From Dromiciops gliroides (taxonomy: Eukaryota > Chordata > Mammalia > Microbiotheria > Microbiotheriidae): 64,000 bases of DNA. Positions 1 to 11,089 of the stretch are shown piece after piece. A program made the position numbers and the translations under genes. Position 1 is the stretch's first letter. Each line of letters begins with the position of its first letter. Where the stretch lies: positions 1,134,527-1,198,526 of the forward strand of contig NC_057867.1 in NCBI RefSeq assembly GCF_019393635.1, read 5' to 3'. Under the pieces are notes generated by a model, which did no database searches, was not told where the DNA came from, and worked only from the letters and a program-made list of their open reading frames with translations.

Positions 1-1743
1 GAAGGTCAATTCTGACAGGAATTAGGGGGCAAAATCTGATAGGAAAAGGCCTTTCCTAAGAGGAATGGGGGTAATATGTGATAAAAATAGGGTGGGGCAA
101 TATTTGACAGGAAAAGGTTATTTCTGACAAGAATTAGGGGCAAAGTCTGATAGGAAAAGACCATTCCTGCAGGAATGGGGGGCAGTGTCTGAAAGGAATG
201 TGGGGGGGCAATGTCTGACAGAAAAAAAGATATTTCTTTTTAAAAATTTTTAACAATTAATTCATTCTTATTTATCTAGCTATCTATTAATTTATGTAGG
301 AAAAAATCAATTTCTGAGAGAAGTGGGGGGGGCAATATGTGATAGGAATGGGGTGAGGCAATATCTGAGAGGAAAAAGCCATTCTGGCAGGAAAAGGTCG
401 TTTCTGACAAGAATTAGGGACAAAAGCTGATAGGAAAAGGCCTTTCCTGACAGGAAAAGGTGGTTTCTGACCAGAATTAGGGGGCAAAAGCTGATAGGAA
501 AAGGCGTTTCCTAAGAGGAATGGGGACAGTACGTGATAAGAATAGGGTGGGGCAATATTTGACAGGAAAAGGTTATTTCTGACAAGAATTGAGGGCAAAA
601 TCTGATAGGAAAAGGCCTTTCCTGCAGGAATGGGGGGGGCAGTATCTGAAAGAAAAAAAGACATTTCTTTTTTAAAAATTTAAAAAATTCATTCACTTTC
701 ATTTATTTATCTAGCTATCTATTTAGGAAAAATCAATTTCTGGGAGAAGTGGGGGGGCAATATGTGATAGGAATGGGGTGAGGCAATATCTGAGAGGAAA
801 AATCCATTCTTGACAGGAAAAGACTATTTCTGACAAGAATTAGGGGCAAAATCTGATAGGAAAAGGCCTTTCCTGACAGGAAAAGGTGGTTTCTGACAGG
901 AATGGGGGGCAGTGTCTGACAGAAAAAAGACATCTCTTTTTTCTAAATTAAAAAAAATTATTTATTTTTATAAAAAGCCATTTCTGAGAGAAATGGTCAG
1001 GGGCAATATAGGCTAGGAATGGGTTAGAGCAATGTCTCACAGGAAAAAGCCATTCCTGACAGGAAAAGGTCATTTCTGACCAGAATTAGGGGCAAAATCT
1101 GATAGGAAAAGGTCTTTCCTAAGAGGAATGGGGACAATATGTGATAAGAATAGGGTGGGGCAATATCTGACAGGAAAAAGCTATTCTGGCAGGAAAAGGT
1201 CATTTCTGACAAGAATTAGGGGCAAAATCTGATAGGAAAAGGCCTTTCCTGACAGGAAAAGGTGGTTTCTGACCAGAATTAGGGGGCAAAAGCTGATAGG
1301 AAAAGGCCTTTCCTAAGAGGAATGGGGACAGTACGTGATAAGAATAGGGTGGGGCAATATTTGACAGGAAAAGGTTATTTCTGACAAGAATTAGGGGCAA
1401 AAACTGATATAGGAAAAGACCATTCCTGCAGGAATGGGGGGGCAGTGTCTGAAAGAAAAAAAGACATTTCTTTTTTAAAATTTTAAAAAATTCATTCACT
1501 TTCATTTATTTATTTATCTAGCTATCAATTTATTTAGGAAAAAATCAATTTCTGAGAGAAGTGGAGGGGGGCAATATGTGATAGGAATGGGGTAAGGCAA
1601 TATCTGAGAGGAAAAAGCCATTCTTGACAGGAAAAGACTATTTCTGACAAGAATTAGGGGCAAAATCTGATAGGAAAAGGCCTTTCCTGACAGGAAAAGG
1701 TGGTTTCTGACAGGAATGGGGGGCAGTGTCTGAAAGGAATGTG
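1..1743. repeat. Complex AT-rich satellite-like tandem array, cut by window start and by a gap
   Basis: The whole stretch is made of related short modules such as GACAGGAAAAGGTCATTTCT and AATTAGGGGCAAAATCTGAT in varying order. They are punctuated four times by an A/T-rich spacer (near 225-300, 650-735, 920-985 and 1455-1545) that contains TTATTTATCTAGCTATC-like sequence. Distances between spacers vary (about 430, 270 and 530 bases), so the array is a shuffled higher-order repeat, not a strict monomer array. The minus strand stays open for up to 125 codons only because the modules repeat; I do not regard this as a gene. I do not know a named family for it. Confidence 0.85.
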
Positions 1744-1842
1744 NNNNNNNNNNNNNNNNNNNNNNNNNNNNNNNNNNNNNNNNNNNNNNNNNNNNNNNNN
1801 NNNNNNNNNNNNNNNNNNNNNNNNNNNNNNNNNNNNNNNNNN
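1744..1842. other. Assembly gap (99 N)
   Basis: Run of N between the AT-rich satellite and a GC-rich segment of quite different composition. The true distance is unknown and the two sides need not be adjacent. Confidence 1.
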
Positions 1843-2180
1843 GTTGGCAGAGGCCGCCTCCCAGGGAGCCGGGGTTCTCGGGCCGGGCCCCGTAGGGCCA
1901 TCTGCGGGAGCAGCCCTTGGGCTGGCCCGACCCGGCCGTGCACACGCACCCGATTCCCCTCCGAGAACCTAGGTGGCCAGGCTCCTGGCCTAGCCCGGGT
2001 CTGCACCGGGCCAGGGCTGGGCCACACCTAGCTTCGGAGGGAGGGACGCACCTGGCCGATCGGCCCTCCCCACCTCCCTGGGTCCAGGGCGGGGCCACAC
2101 CTGACTCCCGAGGGAGGGAGGGGCCCACCTGGCTGGGCCGTCGGTCACCGCCTCCCCTTCCCCCCTCCACAGTAAGGGGC
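1843..2180. other. GC-rich, CpG-containing segment with an imperfect internal duplication
   Basis: Strong GC rise beside the gap. A unit of about 70 bases is present twice, both copies beginning with a CAGGGC(T/G)GGGCCACACCT-type sequence (about 2010 and 2083). It could be the edge of a CpG island or a GC-rich minisatellite. No exon could be recognised. Open frames run across it in several phases, as expected from low stop density. Confidence 0.5.
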
Positions 2181-2317
2181 ATCTTATCTATACAGTCCTC
2201 GTGTCATATTAACTCCTCTACACAGACCTGTGCCAGATGTAGCCTGTCTACACTTCCCTGTAAGGTTTTAGCCAACTCCATCCCTCACAAAAGATCAAAT
2301 CTACACTGTCCCTGTTG

Positions 2318-2535
2318 TGTGCACAGAGCACCAGGCCCAGAGTCAGGAAGACCCGAGTTCACATTTGGCTTCAGTCACTTAACTAGCTGTGTGACCCTGG
2401 ACAAGTCATTTCACCCGGTTTGCCTCAGTTTCCTCATTTGTAAAATAAGCCAGAGAAGGAAATGGCAAACCACTCTAGTACCTTTGCCAAGAAAACCCCA
2501 GATGGGGTCAGGAAAAGTCTGAGGGGACTAAAAAG
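2318..2535 (+). repeat. MAR1-type CORE-SINE
   Basis: Contains CTAGCTGTGTGACCCTGGAC, CCTCAGTTTCCTCATTTGTA and the marsupial-specific 3' part with GAGAAGGAAATGGCAAACCA and AGAAAACCCCAGATGGGGTC. This arrangement is what I know as MAR1. Confidence 0.85.
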
Positions 2536-2872
2536 CAATGCTACTATTCCTCACAGAATATGAAACCCATCTACATCGTCCCTAGGGGTATTTTAGTCTG
2601 TCTACATTCTCCCCTCTGGGGTACTGATCCCTCTGTACCACCTCCTCATCTACATACACCCTCTGGGGTGGGCCAGGTGCCAAACTTTGAAGAAAAGCTT
2701 GTAAGCAAGGGCTGCTATAAGGCAGGGTGGAGCCAGACTATAGAGGGGGCTCAAAGTGCCAAGCTGAGGAGTTGTGGCAATGGGGAGCCAAGTCAGATCT
2801 GTTAGCTCAGTAGGACTGGGACAGGAGGCAGGATAGCCAAGCCTCCGAGCTTGTGCTTTAAGATTATTTCTG

Positions 2873-3023
2873 GGGGGTCGGCTAGGTGGCGCAGTGGATA
2901 AAGCACCGGCCCTGGATTCAGGAGTACCTGAGTTCAAATCCGGCCTCAGACACTTGACACTTACTAGCTGTGTTGACCATGGGCAAGTCACTTAACCCCC
3001 ATTGCCCTGCAAAAAAAAAAAAA
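2873..3023 (+). repeat. tRNA-headed marsupial SINE (WSINE1-like) with 13-bp TSD
   Basis: Full-length copy with A tail. Perfect target-site duplication AAGATTATTTCTG at 2860-2872 and 3024-3036. Confidence 0.9.
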
Positions 3024-3524
3024 AAGATTATTTCTGTAAGGGGTATGGGGTGTTTAGGGAGGACAAGCCCCTCTGGTAACCTTTGGTGTCCACCTGATTC
3101 ACCCAACTCTTGCCTGTGGTTCCAAGAAGCTGTAGTATGTGCAGTGGTCACACCCCAGTAAAACGTCCTGGCAGACAGGCTAAACCAGTTTGAGGGCAAG
3201 GACAGGCCTCAAACCCACTGGTGAGTTAGGAGGGGTGTCTCCCCCAAGCATGTGAAAACTTCTCCTGGTGGAATGAGTGAATGAGAACAGTTTGTTCCAT
3301 TGAGGAAGGCGACTGAAGCAGGGGCTGGGGAGCACTTGGAGCTTGGTTGGACATCAGAGATGCCAAGGTCAGCCCCTGAATCCTGGGCCATCACCAGTCT
3401 TCTTGACCTTTGTCTTGCCACTGGACTTTGATGACTCTGGAAGAGAGTGAGGCTCATGACTGTGCAACTGGCCTCACTTCAATCCAATTCAGGGGGCAGC
3501 AGGATGAAGTGACTTGCCCGGGGT

Positions 3525-3722
3525 GCTGCAGTGACTAGAGTGCCAGGCGCTAGCTGTGTGACCCTGGACAAGTCACTTCACCTGTCTGCCTCAGTTTCCT
3601 CATCTGTAAAACAAGGCAGAGAAGGAAATGGCAAACCATTCCAGTATCTCTGCCAAGAAAACCCCAAATGGGGTCGTGAAGAGTTGGACATGACTGAAAA
3701 AACAACAACAAAATAACAAAAG
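3525..3722 (+). repeat. MAR1-type CORE-SINE
   Basis: Same 3' module as the copy at 2318, ending in AACAACAACAAAA, the usual simple tail of the family. The 5' part is degraded. Confidence 0.85.
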
Positions 3723-3959
3723 ATTTATATGAGGCAGAGTAGAGAGAGTATAGACAAGACAACAATGTACACAATAATAAGGCTTTTGTTTTTCTTTCTT
3801 CTTAAAGGGTGTAGTAGAGAATGGGAAGAAGAGAATATAGACTGGTGAAAAAAAGAAACAAAAACAATGTTACAATTCCAAAAGACTGAAGATGTAACAT
3901 ACCAGAGAGGTCACAGACTTAAAATGCTCTGCCCTGGGCCCTGTGCTCCTCCCCCTCTA

Positions 3960-4190
3960 GACTCCTTCAGCAGGGGATCTCTTTCACTAGGGGATCTCTA
4001 TGCTGAGGATTCTTAGATCTCCCTTTCCTGCCCCAGTGTCTCTGCTGACCACCCATCTCCCAACTCCAATGGCCTCCCAGACATCTCCACCTGGATGTCT
4101 GGGAGACATCTGAAAGTCACCATGTCTGAGACAGAAGTCACTCTCCCCCTAGACCCTCCCCACCTCCCACCTTCCCAGTTGTTGTCTTAG
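3960..4190 (+). repeat. LINE L2 fragment
   Basis: Contains the L2-typical CAGACATCTCCACCTGGATG and downstream wording. Old and 5'-truncated. Confidence 0.55.
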
Positions 4191-4685
4191 AGTTTAAACT
4201 AAACTGACCTTTGTTGTCTTTCTGCCTTTGGCTTAAGAGAGTGCTGAGAGGTTAGACAACAACTGGATTCTTCTTTGGAATCCTAGACAATTTCCTAATT
4301 TGCAAAGGCTCTTTGGGCGATTCTCTTTTTTGGATCAGTGCTTACTCCAGATTGAGATCTACTGTGTACCTGACAGAGACAATTAAGTAGCTGGCCCAAC
4401 AGACGAGTCTTTCCCCATCTTCTTCTAGTATCTTTCCAAAGAAAATGAGTTCATCCAGGTCTACCAACACTCCCATAAATTGTTCAAAATTGGGGGGTGC
4501 TTCCTAAGATGTCAAATCCAGCCTTCTCTCTTTCTTCCTCTGCCATCAAGATATGGAAGCATCTATTAAGTAAATTCAAAACTGAAAACCACTAACAACT
4601 CACGCTGATGAACTACGGGGGTGGCACATTGGTCCACTTGAGCCCTTTTGTTCAAAGTTTATTAGTATCTTCAAGAACCTAGACC
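4190..4685. other. Intergenic, no gene seen
   Basis: About 500 bases of unique-looking sequence. No exon, RNA gene or clear repeat was identified. Confidence 0.5.
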
Positions 4686-4688
4686 TAG

Positions 4689-4811
4689 GTTAAGTGACTT
4701 GCCCAGGGTCACACAGCTAGTAAGTGTTAAGTGGCTGAGACTGGATTTGAACTCGGGTCCTCTTGACTTCAGGGCTGGTGCTTCATCCACTGCGCCACCT
4801 AGCTGCCCCCT
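4689..4811 (-). repeat. WSINE1-like SINE
   Basis: Reverse-oriented copy running from GGTTAAGTGACTTGCCCAGG to CCACCTAGCTGCCCC. It is shortened at the tail end. Confidence 0.88.
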
Positions 4812-4879
4812 GGAGATTCAGATTTACCCATTTTCTTTTGCCCTTATTTCAAAACTTCAGTATCTGAAGGTTGAGCTAT

Positions 4880-5462
4880 GTACTATTGTACATAGTAACA
4901 GCAATATTGTACTATGATCAACTGTGACAGATTTAGTTCTTCTCAGCAAGACAATTCCAAGACAATTCCAAAGGACTCATGATGGAAAATGCTCTCCACA
5001 TCCAGAAAAAGAACTGATGGAGTCTGAATGCAGATTGAAACATACTATTTTCACAGGTTTTTTTTGTTTTTGTTTTCCTTTCTTGTAGTTTTTCCTTTAG
5101 TTCTGATTCTTCTTTCACAACATGACTAATGTGGAAATATGTTTAACATGATTGTACATATATAACCTATATCAAATTGGTTGTTGTCTTGGGGAGGGGG
5201 GAGGGAAGGAGAAAAATTTGGAACTCAAAGTCTTACAAAAATGAATGTTGAAAACTATCTTTACATGTAATTGGAAAAAATACCATTAAATTTTTTGTTT
5301 GTTTTTGCAGGGCAATGAGGGTTAAGTGACTTGCCCAGGGTCACACAGCTAATAAGTGTCAAGCCTCTGCGGTCGGATTTGAACTCAGGTTGTCCTGAAT
5401 CCAGGGCTGGTGCTTTATCCACTGCGCCACCTAGCTGCCCCGGATACTATTAAATGTTTTAA
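4880..5462 (+). repeat. Marsupial L1 3'-end fragment, split by a SINE
   Basis: Shows the marsupial L1 3' UTR run with AACATGACTAATGTGGAAAT, AACCTATATCAAATTGGTTG and TTGAAAACTATCTTTACATG near the end. The reverse SINE at 5292-5443 interrupts it, and the L1 tail resumes after the target duplication at 5444. Confidence 0.8.
5292..5443 (-). repeat. WSINE1-like SINE inserted in L1
   Basis: Reverse copy with a T-rich end at the left. Near-perfect TSD ATAC(C/T)ATTAAAT at 5280-5291 and 5444-5455 shows that it entered the older L1 tail. Confidence 0.9.
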
Positions 5463-5640
5463 AAAGAGTACTGGGTCTAGGAAATTGAAATGTTACCATT
5501 AGCAATGCTGGATTTAAGCCAAAATCTGTTCTGAAGGAAATAAGAATGTGGTCTGAGTAAGTTCTGCTATCAGGATAATTATGGTAAATTAGAATCTAAC
5601 ACAAAAGACAATTGTTATTTGATATTAAGAAATGTATTAG

Positions 5641-5801
5641 GGGCAGCTAGGTGGCACAGTGGGTAGAGCACCAGCCCTGGATTCAGGAGGACCTGAGTTC
5701 AAATCCGGCCTCAGACACTTAACACTTACTAGCTGTGTGACTCTGGGCAAGTCACTTAACCCCAATTGCCTCACACACACACACAAAAAAGAAAAAAAAA
5801 A
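5641..5801 (+). repeat. WSINE1-like SINE with 14-bp TSD
   Basis: Full-length copy with a CACACACA plus A-rich tail. Perfect TSD AAGAAATGTATTAG at 5627-5640 and 5802-5815. Confidence 0.93.
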
Positions 5802-5814
5802 AAGAAATGTATTA

Positions 5815-5945
5815 GCTGTGCGGCCCCAAGCAAGTTACTTTATGTCTATTTCCCTCAGTTTACTGTTCTGTAAGGGGATAATAATAGCACCTACCTCCCA
5901 GGGTCATTGTTAGGATCACATGATTTTAATAAAATACTTAATACA
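5815..5945 (+). repeat. MIR-like SINE fragment
   Basis: CCCCAAGCAAGTTACTTTAT, then CCTCAGTTTACTGTTCTGTA and GATAATAATAGCACCTACCT give the MIR core and 3' half. Confidence 0.75.
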
Positions 5946-6766
5946 TTTCTTAACATATGAATGCTGTTTTATTATTTATTATTTCTTTAATTAAATGTAA
6001 TTGTTTCATACTTGATAACTTTATATGGGTTTTTAGATGTGACCAGTATACAATGTCAATGGTGATGAGATGAATTTCTTTGTAAGGTACTTTGGAAGCA
6101 CATTCACCTGAATTGAGGCCACCTGATTGTTAATGGTAAATAAAGTATTGGTAATAGGTTTTGTTTCAAGTTTCAAATACATATTATTTATGGTATTGTT
6201 ATGTTTCTAAATTTTCTTATATTGTGTAATCTGTTAAACTATCAGACTTCTCATAATTTAGATGGTGTTAGATTAAGAATTGTATTGTTAAAAGAAAAAA
6301 ATGGGTTAGTAAACTGTTAGGTTATTTTATCAGTCCTGCTGACCATGTGCTGTAATATTCTGAAGTACAAAACTTCCAGTTTTGCCTATATTTAAGAGGA
6401 AATTTCACCTAAAATTATTTGGCTATCACTTATGAAAATTATGAGATTGCTAAATTATTTGGAGTTACTGTTATAATGTTAAAACCTATCAAGTACTAAA
6501 TAAAGAAATAAACAATAAACAAGCAAATAAATAAATGAATAAATAGTAAATAGTAAAATTGTAATTGTACAAAGAAAAGACCTCAGAAAATTTCTTTTGT
6601 AAACTTACAATGATTCTTAGAACCATCTAGTCATACGTTCTTATCGACTCTGTGCAAGAGTTTTCTGTGTTGTGGAATTCCTACTGAATAAACAGGAATC
6701 CTTGAACAAAATGGGGTATAATTTTCAAGCCTGCTTATGATGTAGAGTGAGTTTCATCTAAGGTTT
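5946..6766. other. AT-rich intergenic stretch, no gene seen
   Basis: No recognisable exon or repeat apart from A-rich simple sequence near 6495-6560 (AATAAATAAATGAATAAATA). Confidence 0.5.
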
Positions 6767-6835
6767 CATAGATATAGATAGATAATAGATAAATACATAG
6801 ATACATGCATACTTAGATACATAAAGAGATACAGG
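6766..6835. repeat. Degenerate GATA/TACA simple repeat
   Basis: Runs of ATAGATAGATA and ATACATAGATACATGCATAC directly before a SINE. Confidence 0.7.
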
Positions 6836-6945
6836 GGCAGCTAGGTGGCACAGTGGATAGAGCACTGGCCCTTAACTCCAATTGCCTCACAAAAAAAAAA
6901 AAAAGAAAAAGAAAAAAAAGAGAGAGATACAGAGATAGAGATAGA
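6834..6945 (+). repeat. Internally deleted WSINE1-like SINE and purine tail
   Basis: The head joins directly from GCACTGGCCCT to TAACTCCAATTGCCTCAC, so about 75 bases of the middle are missing. An A/G-rich tail follows. Confidence 0.85.
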
Positions 6946-7004
6946 AATATATACATATGTGTGCGTGTTCATCTGGAGGTTTACAACAATTGGTCAGTAC
7001 TATT

Positions 7005-7548
7005 TCTTTTAATAAACATTTTTATTTATAGTTTTGAGTTTCAATTTTTCTCCCTCTTTCCCTCCCTCCCCTAACCCCTCCCTGAGGTGGCAAACAGTCA
7101 GATATGGGTTATGCAGGTGCAATTATGTAAAACATTACCATATTTGTCAATTTGTACAAGAAAACTTGATTAAAAGAAAAAAATGAAAGTGAAAAACAGC
7201 CTGCTTCAGTCTGTTCCATCAATATCAGTTCTTTCTTTGGAGGTGGATAGTATGCTTCATCATTAGTCCTTTGGGATTGTATTGGATCATTGTATTGTGT
7301 TAGGTCATTCACAATTTTTGGCGAACAATATTGCTATCTCTGTGCACATTCTCTTGGTTCTGCTCACTTCACTCTACATCGGTTCACACAAGTCCTTCCA
7401 GGACTTTCTGAAATCATTCTGCTTGTCATTTCTTAATAGCACAATAATATTCCATCACCACCATATACCACAGCTTGTTTATCCATTTCCCAATTGATGG
7501 GCATTCCTTTGATTTCCAATTCTTAGCCACCTCAAAAAGAGCTGCTAT
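7005..7548 (-). repeat. Marsupial L1 3'-end fragment
   Basis: Reverse copy with TTCTCTTGGTTCTGCTCACT, CCACAGCTTGTTTATCCATT and CCAATTGATGGGCATTCCTT. These are the complement of the L1 3' segment seen on the plus strand at 12.5 and 18.4 kb. Confidence 0.8.
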
Positions 7549-7551
7549 AGG

Positions 7552-7706
7552 GGTAGCTAGGTGGCACAGTGGATAAAGCACCAGCCCTGGATTCAGGAGA
7601 ACCTTAATTCAAATCCAGCCTCAGACACTTGACACTTACTAGCTGTGTGACCCTGAGCAAGTCACTTAACCCTCTTTGCCCCACCAAAAAAAGAAAAAAG
7701 AAAAAG
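7552..7706 (+). repeat. WSINE1-like SINE
   Basis: Nearly full-length copy with an AAAAGAAAAAAG tail. It lies 38 bases before a second copy in the same direction. Confidence 0.9.
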
Positions 7707-7744
7707 ATCTACTATGTATATTTTTGTACAAATAGGTCTTTTTC

Positions 7745-7903
7745 GGGGCAGCTAGGTGGCACAGTGGATGGCGCACCGGCCCTGGAGTCAGGAGTACCTG
7801 AGTTCAAATCCGGCCTCAGACACTTAACACTTACTAGCTGTGTGACCCTGGGCAAGTCACTTCACCCCAATTGCCTCACTAAAAAAAAAAAAAAGAAAGA
7901 AAA
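7745..7903 (+). repeat. WSINE1-like SINE with 17-bp TSD
   Basis: Full-length copy flanked by a perfect TSD ACAAATAGGTCTTTTTC at 7728-7744 and 7904-7920. It is an independent insertion, not a tandem copy of the neighbour. Confidence 0.95.
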
Positions 7904-8040
7904 ACAAATAGGTCTTTTTCTCTTTTTGGGGATGTCTTCAGTGCTATTTTTCTAGGGGTTTAAGTGAATTATCATATATTCATTATCTATGTGGGATTCC
8001 AGAATATAATTATTTTTCTTGATTTCTAGTAACATATTTT

Positions 8041-8270
8041 TTTTAATGTATAAGGTATTTTATTTTATCTGTTACATGTAAAGATAGTTCTCATCTTTTG
8101 TTTATACAAGCTTTACAATTTCAGATTTTTCTCCCTCCCTCCCCCCTCCCCTAGACAGCAGGTAATCTGATATAGGTTATGTCTATATATCTCTATACAT
8201 ATACATATATAGATATATACACAGACATATATATACACTTAACATTAATCCTATTTCTGCATTAATCCTG
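8041..8270 (-). repeat. Short 5'-truncated L1 insertion with 16-bp TSD
   Basis: Reverse L1 3' UTR (complement of the ACTATCTTTACATGTAA-type end) with a T-run at the left. Perfect TSD TCTAGTAACATATTTT at 8025-8040 and 8271-8286 defines the insert exactly. Confidence 0.9.
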
Positions 8271-8384
8271 TCTAGTAACATATTTTAAGACAAAAGGAAG
8301 AAAAAAAATTTGAGTGAATTTTTAAAGGCCTAGTGAACTTTTTTATTGTCATAAGGTTAATTTAATTGGGTATGTATGTATGTG

Positions 8385-8458
8385 TGTGTATATATATATG
8401 TGTGCGTGTATATATGTGCATATATATATATGTATATATGTATATATATATATATATT
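8385..8458. repeat. (TA/TG)n microsatellite
   Basis: Alternating TATATATATGTGTGCG-type sequence. Confidence 0.9.
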
Positions 8459-8570
8459 TGGCTTAGAAAAACTAAATTTCTTCCCCATAGCAAATAACTC
8501 AAAGTTAACTTAAGAATTTGTGATTTTTAGGAATTTATTTTGTTTTTTTAGACCTTTGGGATTTATTTAT

Positions 8571-8715
8571 TTATTTTTTGGTGAGGTAATTGGGGTTAAG
8601 TGACTTGCCTAGGGTCACACAGCTAGTAAGTGTTAAGTGTCTGAGGCCGGATTTGAACTCAGATCCTCCTGAATCCAGGGCCAGTGCTCTACCCACTGTG
8701 CCACCTAGCTGCCCC
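8571..8715 (-). repeat. WSINE1-like SINE with 14-bp TSD
   Basis: Reverse copy. TSD TGGGATTTATTTAT at 8557-8570 and 8716-8729. Confidence 0.93.
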
Positions 8716-8871
8716 TGGGATTTATTTATGATACTTAAAAGACAATTTACATAAACTTAGTTTTGATAAATTCCAATTTTAAAGATTTATTTTTGCTTTA
8801 AGGTTGAATAGGAGAGATATCTGTAAGTTAAGAGGTTTCTAGCTAATTTACTTCATGAAAGTTTATCTTTT

Positions 8872-9016
8872 TTTTTTTTGGCAAGGCAATGAGGGTTAAG
8901 TGACTTGCCCAGGGTCACACAGCTAGTAAGTACCAAGTGTCTGAGGCCAGATTTGAATTCAGGTCCTCCTGGATCTAGTGCCAGTGCTTTATCCACTGCT
9001 CCACCTAGCTGCCCCC
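8872..9016 (-). repeat. WSINE1-like SINE
   Basis: Reverse copy with a T-run at the left and flanks beginning AGTTTAT on both sides. Confidence 0.9.
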
Positions 9017-9061
9017 AGTTTATTATCTTTTTAACAACTGGATAAATTTGAAGCTGTTTTT

Positions 9062-9744
9062 TTTTCCCCAAGCCCCCCCCCCCACAAGACACCTGGGGAA
9101 ATAAATTTTAATTTATCATCCACATAAGACAAAGACAGCACAAGATCAACCAGGAGAAGGAAGAGGAAACGGAAGAAGAGGGATACATTAGAGGAGCTGG
9201 GCTTTATCTTTTTCAGTCTTCATTCTGTCTTAGGGCCCAATAAATAGCAAATCCCATGAGCCCTCCCCCTTTCATTTCAGTAGAGGAATGTGGCATATGT
9301 AGGGAAGAGTGATATGGGGTGGCCCTTAGGGAAGATCTTCAGCAGTGAACATGCCTCGGGCGCGACGCAGGATGGAGTCCTTGGCTGCATCATAGGGCAT
9401 CTCCAGAACAGCAGGTATTGAGCGTGCATGCTGTACAATTTCAGCAATATATTGGTTGATAAGGATGATATCAATCAATGTCATCCCGATGTAGAAACTG
9501 CCGGAAGGTGTCCTCGATTTCATTGATGGTCGTGTCCTTCTCCACCACCAGGAAGTTCGGGTGGCAGTGCTTATTGAGCTCTCCGATGCCAAGCAGGAAA
9601 CCGGTGATGGTGTCCTCGTCTCTGATCACCACGATCAGCTTCCCTCGCCGTGCCATTTGGATGCTGCTAGGCTGCTGTCTCACACAGCCCTGGAGAGTGG
9701 CAGTGGAAAGGTGGAAGCTCCCCTCACCTTGGCTCCTCCTACCC
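9062..9744 (-). pseudogene. ATP6V1F: Processed pseudogene of V-ATPase subunit F
   Basis: The minus strand translates in pieces to the small F subunit of the V1 sector of the vacuolar proton pump (about 119 aa in the parent). It starts [20 protein letters not shown] (ATG at 9654-9656) and runs through [20 protein letters not shown] to [17 protein letters not shown], with the stop at 9326-9328. The reading frame is broken between these blocks, and short segments known from the parent (the LDAHQQ and SKEH regions) are missing. There are no introns. The insert is flanked by a 13-bp duplication TGAAGCTGTTTTT (9049-9061 and 9745-9757), and the T-run after the left copy is the poly(A) tail. About 260 bases between the stop and the tail look like 3' UTR. 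This is an L1-type retrocopy of a host mRNA and very probably not functional. Confidence 0.94.
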
Positions 9745-9829
9745 TGAAGCTGTTTTTAAGAAAGGGAAATACTTTTGGAAGGAATGTTTAAGTTACAAAA
9801 TCTTTTATAAAAACTTTTTGGTTTTGTTT

Positions 9830-10926
9830 TAGAAGGCCTGTTAAATTGTATTTCTAAGCCAATTTATTGCAATAATTTGATGGTATTAAACAGCTGTGTC
9901 CAGATCCACTGTGATTCGTGAGACTTTATGGAGAAAGCCTTTTGGGGGACCCTTAATATTCTTTTTGGAGCTTCATTTTTAGGTTTGTTGTGTCCTTGGA
10001 GCACCCTTAAATAGATGCTTTAAAAAAAGTCAGCACTTAGCAGATCAATGAAAGTGATATCTGAGATCTAAGGCTAGTGAATATCTGTCCCTGGAAATAA
10101 GGTAGGGAGGTTACCTCGCGAAAGCTAAGGTTGGACTCTTCTTATTTTCCTATACAAGAAATCTGTCTACCTGGTTCCATATGCTAGTGGTGTAGGACTT
10201 GACACTGTTTTTTTTAACCATGTCCCTGCTTATAACTCTCATAGCAAATTTCTATTATCAGGGTAGACAAACAGTGGAAGTTTGTTATTGCAAAATTGAA
10301 TTTATTAGTTATTGGATTAACATCGAGGCATCTTAATTATTGTAATATGCTGCAAGTGGGAACGTCTTGCTATTTTGATCTGAATTTGTTGTCATTCCAT
10401 GGCCTAAGCAAAAGGTCAATTCCTAAAGTATTTCATTCTTTCAGAATGATATGGGTATAATTAAGGAAAGGTAGAGAAGCTTGTGAAACAAAGATGTGAC
10501 TCTATTAAAGTTGTGAGGTTAAAGTCAGGAACTTCTTTTTGTACAGTCAGTTATGTTAGTGAAGAGCTAGCTTGTGTCAACTTCATGGGAAATCTGATTT
10601 TACTTATATTTGTTATTTAATCTAGAATTAGAATGTGTACAAATGCATGCAAACTACTTAAAAGTCATCTTAAAGATGTTCCCATTGTTTAAAAGAATTC
10701 TGAGAATAGTCTGTGTTTATGTTCATTGGAACGTGGTTAATAACTGAACATGTTTTACCATAGGATGTTTCATGTAATCTGTTCTCTGTATACAATTGAG
10801 GATTATCATACTTGCACATCCCATCCCAAGTCTTTTGTTGTTTGTTATTAAGCATCTTAAATCAAAAGCATCTGTGTAATTTTGAACTTGGAGCATCTAC
10901 TTACCATGAGTATTAGTTACATCAAG
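9830..10926. repeat. Old AT-rich repeat, copy A of a diverged direct pair
   Basis: Resembles 11090-12300 in order and wording: TGTCCCTGCTTATAACTC against TGTCCCTATTATTC, and ACATCCCATCCCAAGTCTTT near 10815 against ACATCCCATCCCAAAATCTT near 12265. Neither copy has a protein I can recognise. It may be two copies of one unknown interspersed repeat or an old local duplication. Confidence 0.55.
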
Positions 10927-10936
10927 AAAAGTTGTG

Positions 10937-11080
10937 GGGCAGCTAGGTGGCACAGTGGATAGAGCACCAGCCCTGGAGTCAGGAGGACCTGGGTTCAAAT
11001 CCGGCCTCAGACACTTAACACTTACTAGCTGTGTGACCCTGGGCAAGTCACTTAACCCCAACTGCCTCACTTAAAAAAAA
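10937..11080 (+). repeat. WSINE1-like SINE with 10-bp TSD
   Basis: Full-length. TSD AAAAGTTGTG at 10927-10936 and 11081-11090. Confidence 0.94.
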
Positions 11081-11089
11081 AAAAGTTGT

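Noticed and set aside
1514-2182. 222-codon minus-strand frame across the N gap
   Set aside because: It runs through 99 N and joins satellite with GC-rich sequence; the continuity is artificial.
2873-2960. tRNA genes
   Set aside because: tRNA-like heads with A and B box wording belong to SINE copies; no complete cloverleaf tRNA gene was found.
7629-7955. Peptides with LTSCVTLGKSLNP, here and at many other places
   Set aside because: All are translations of the WSINE1-like SINE.
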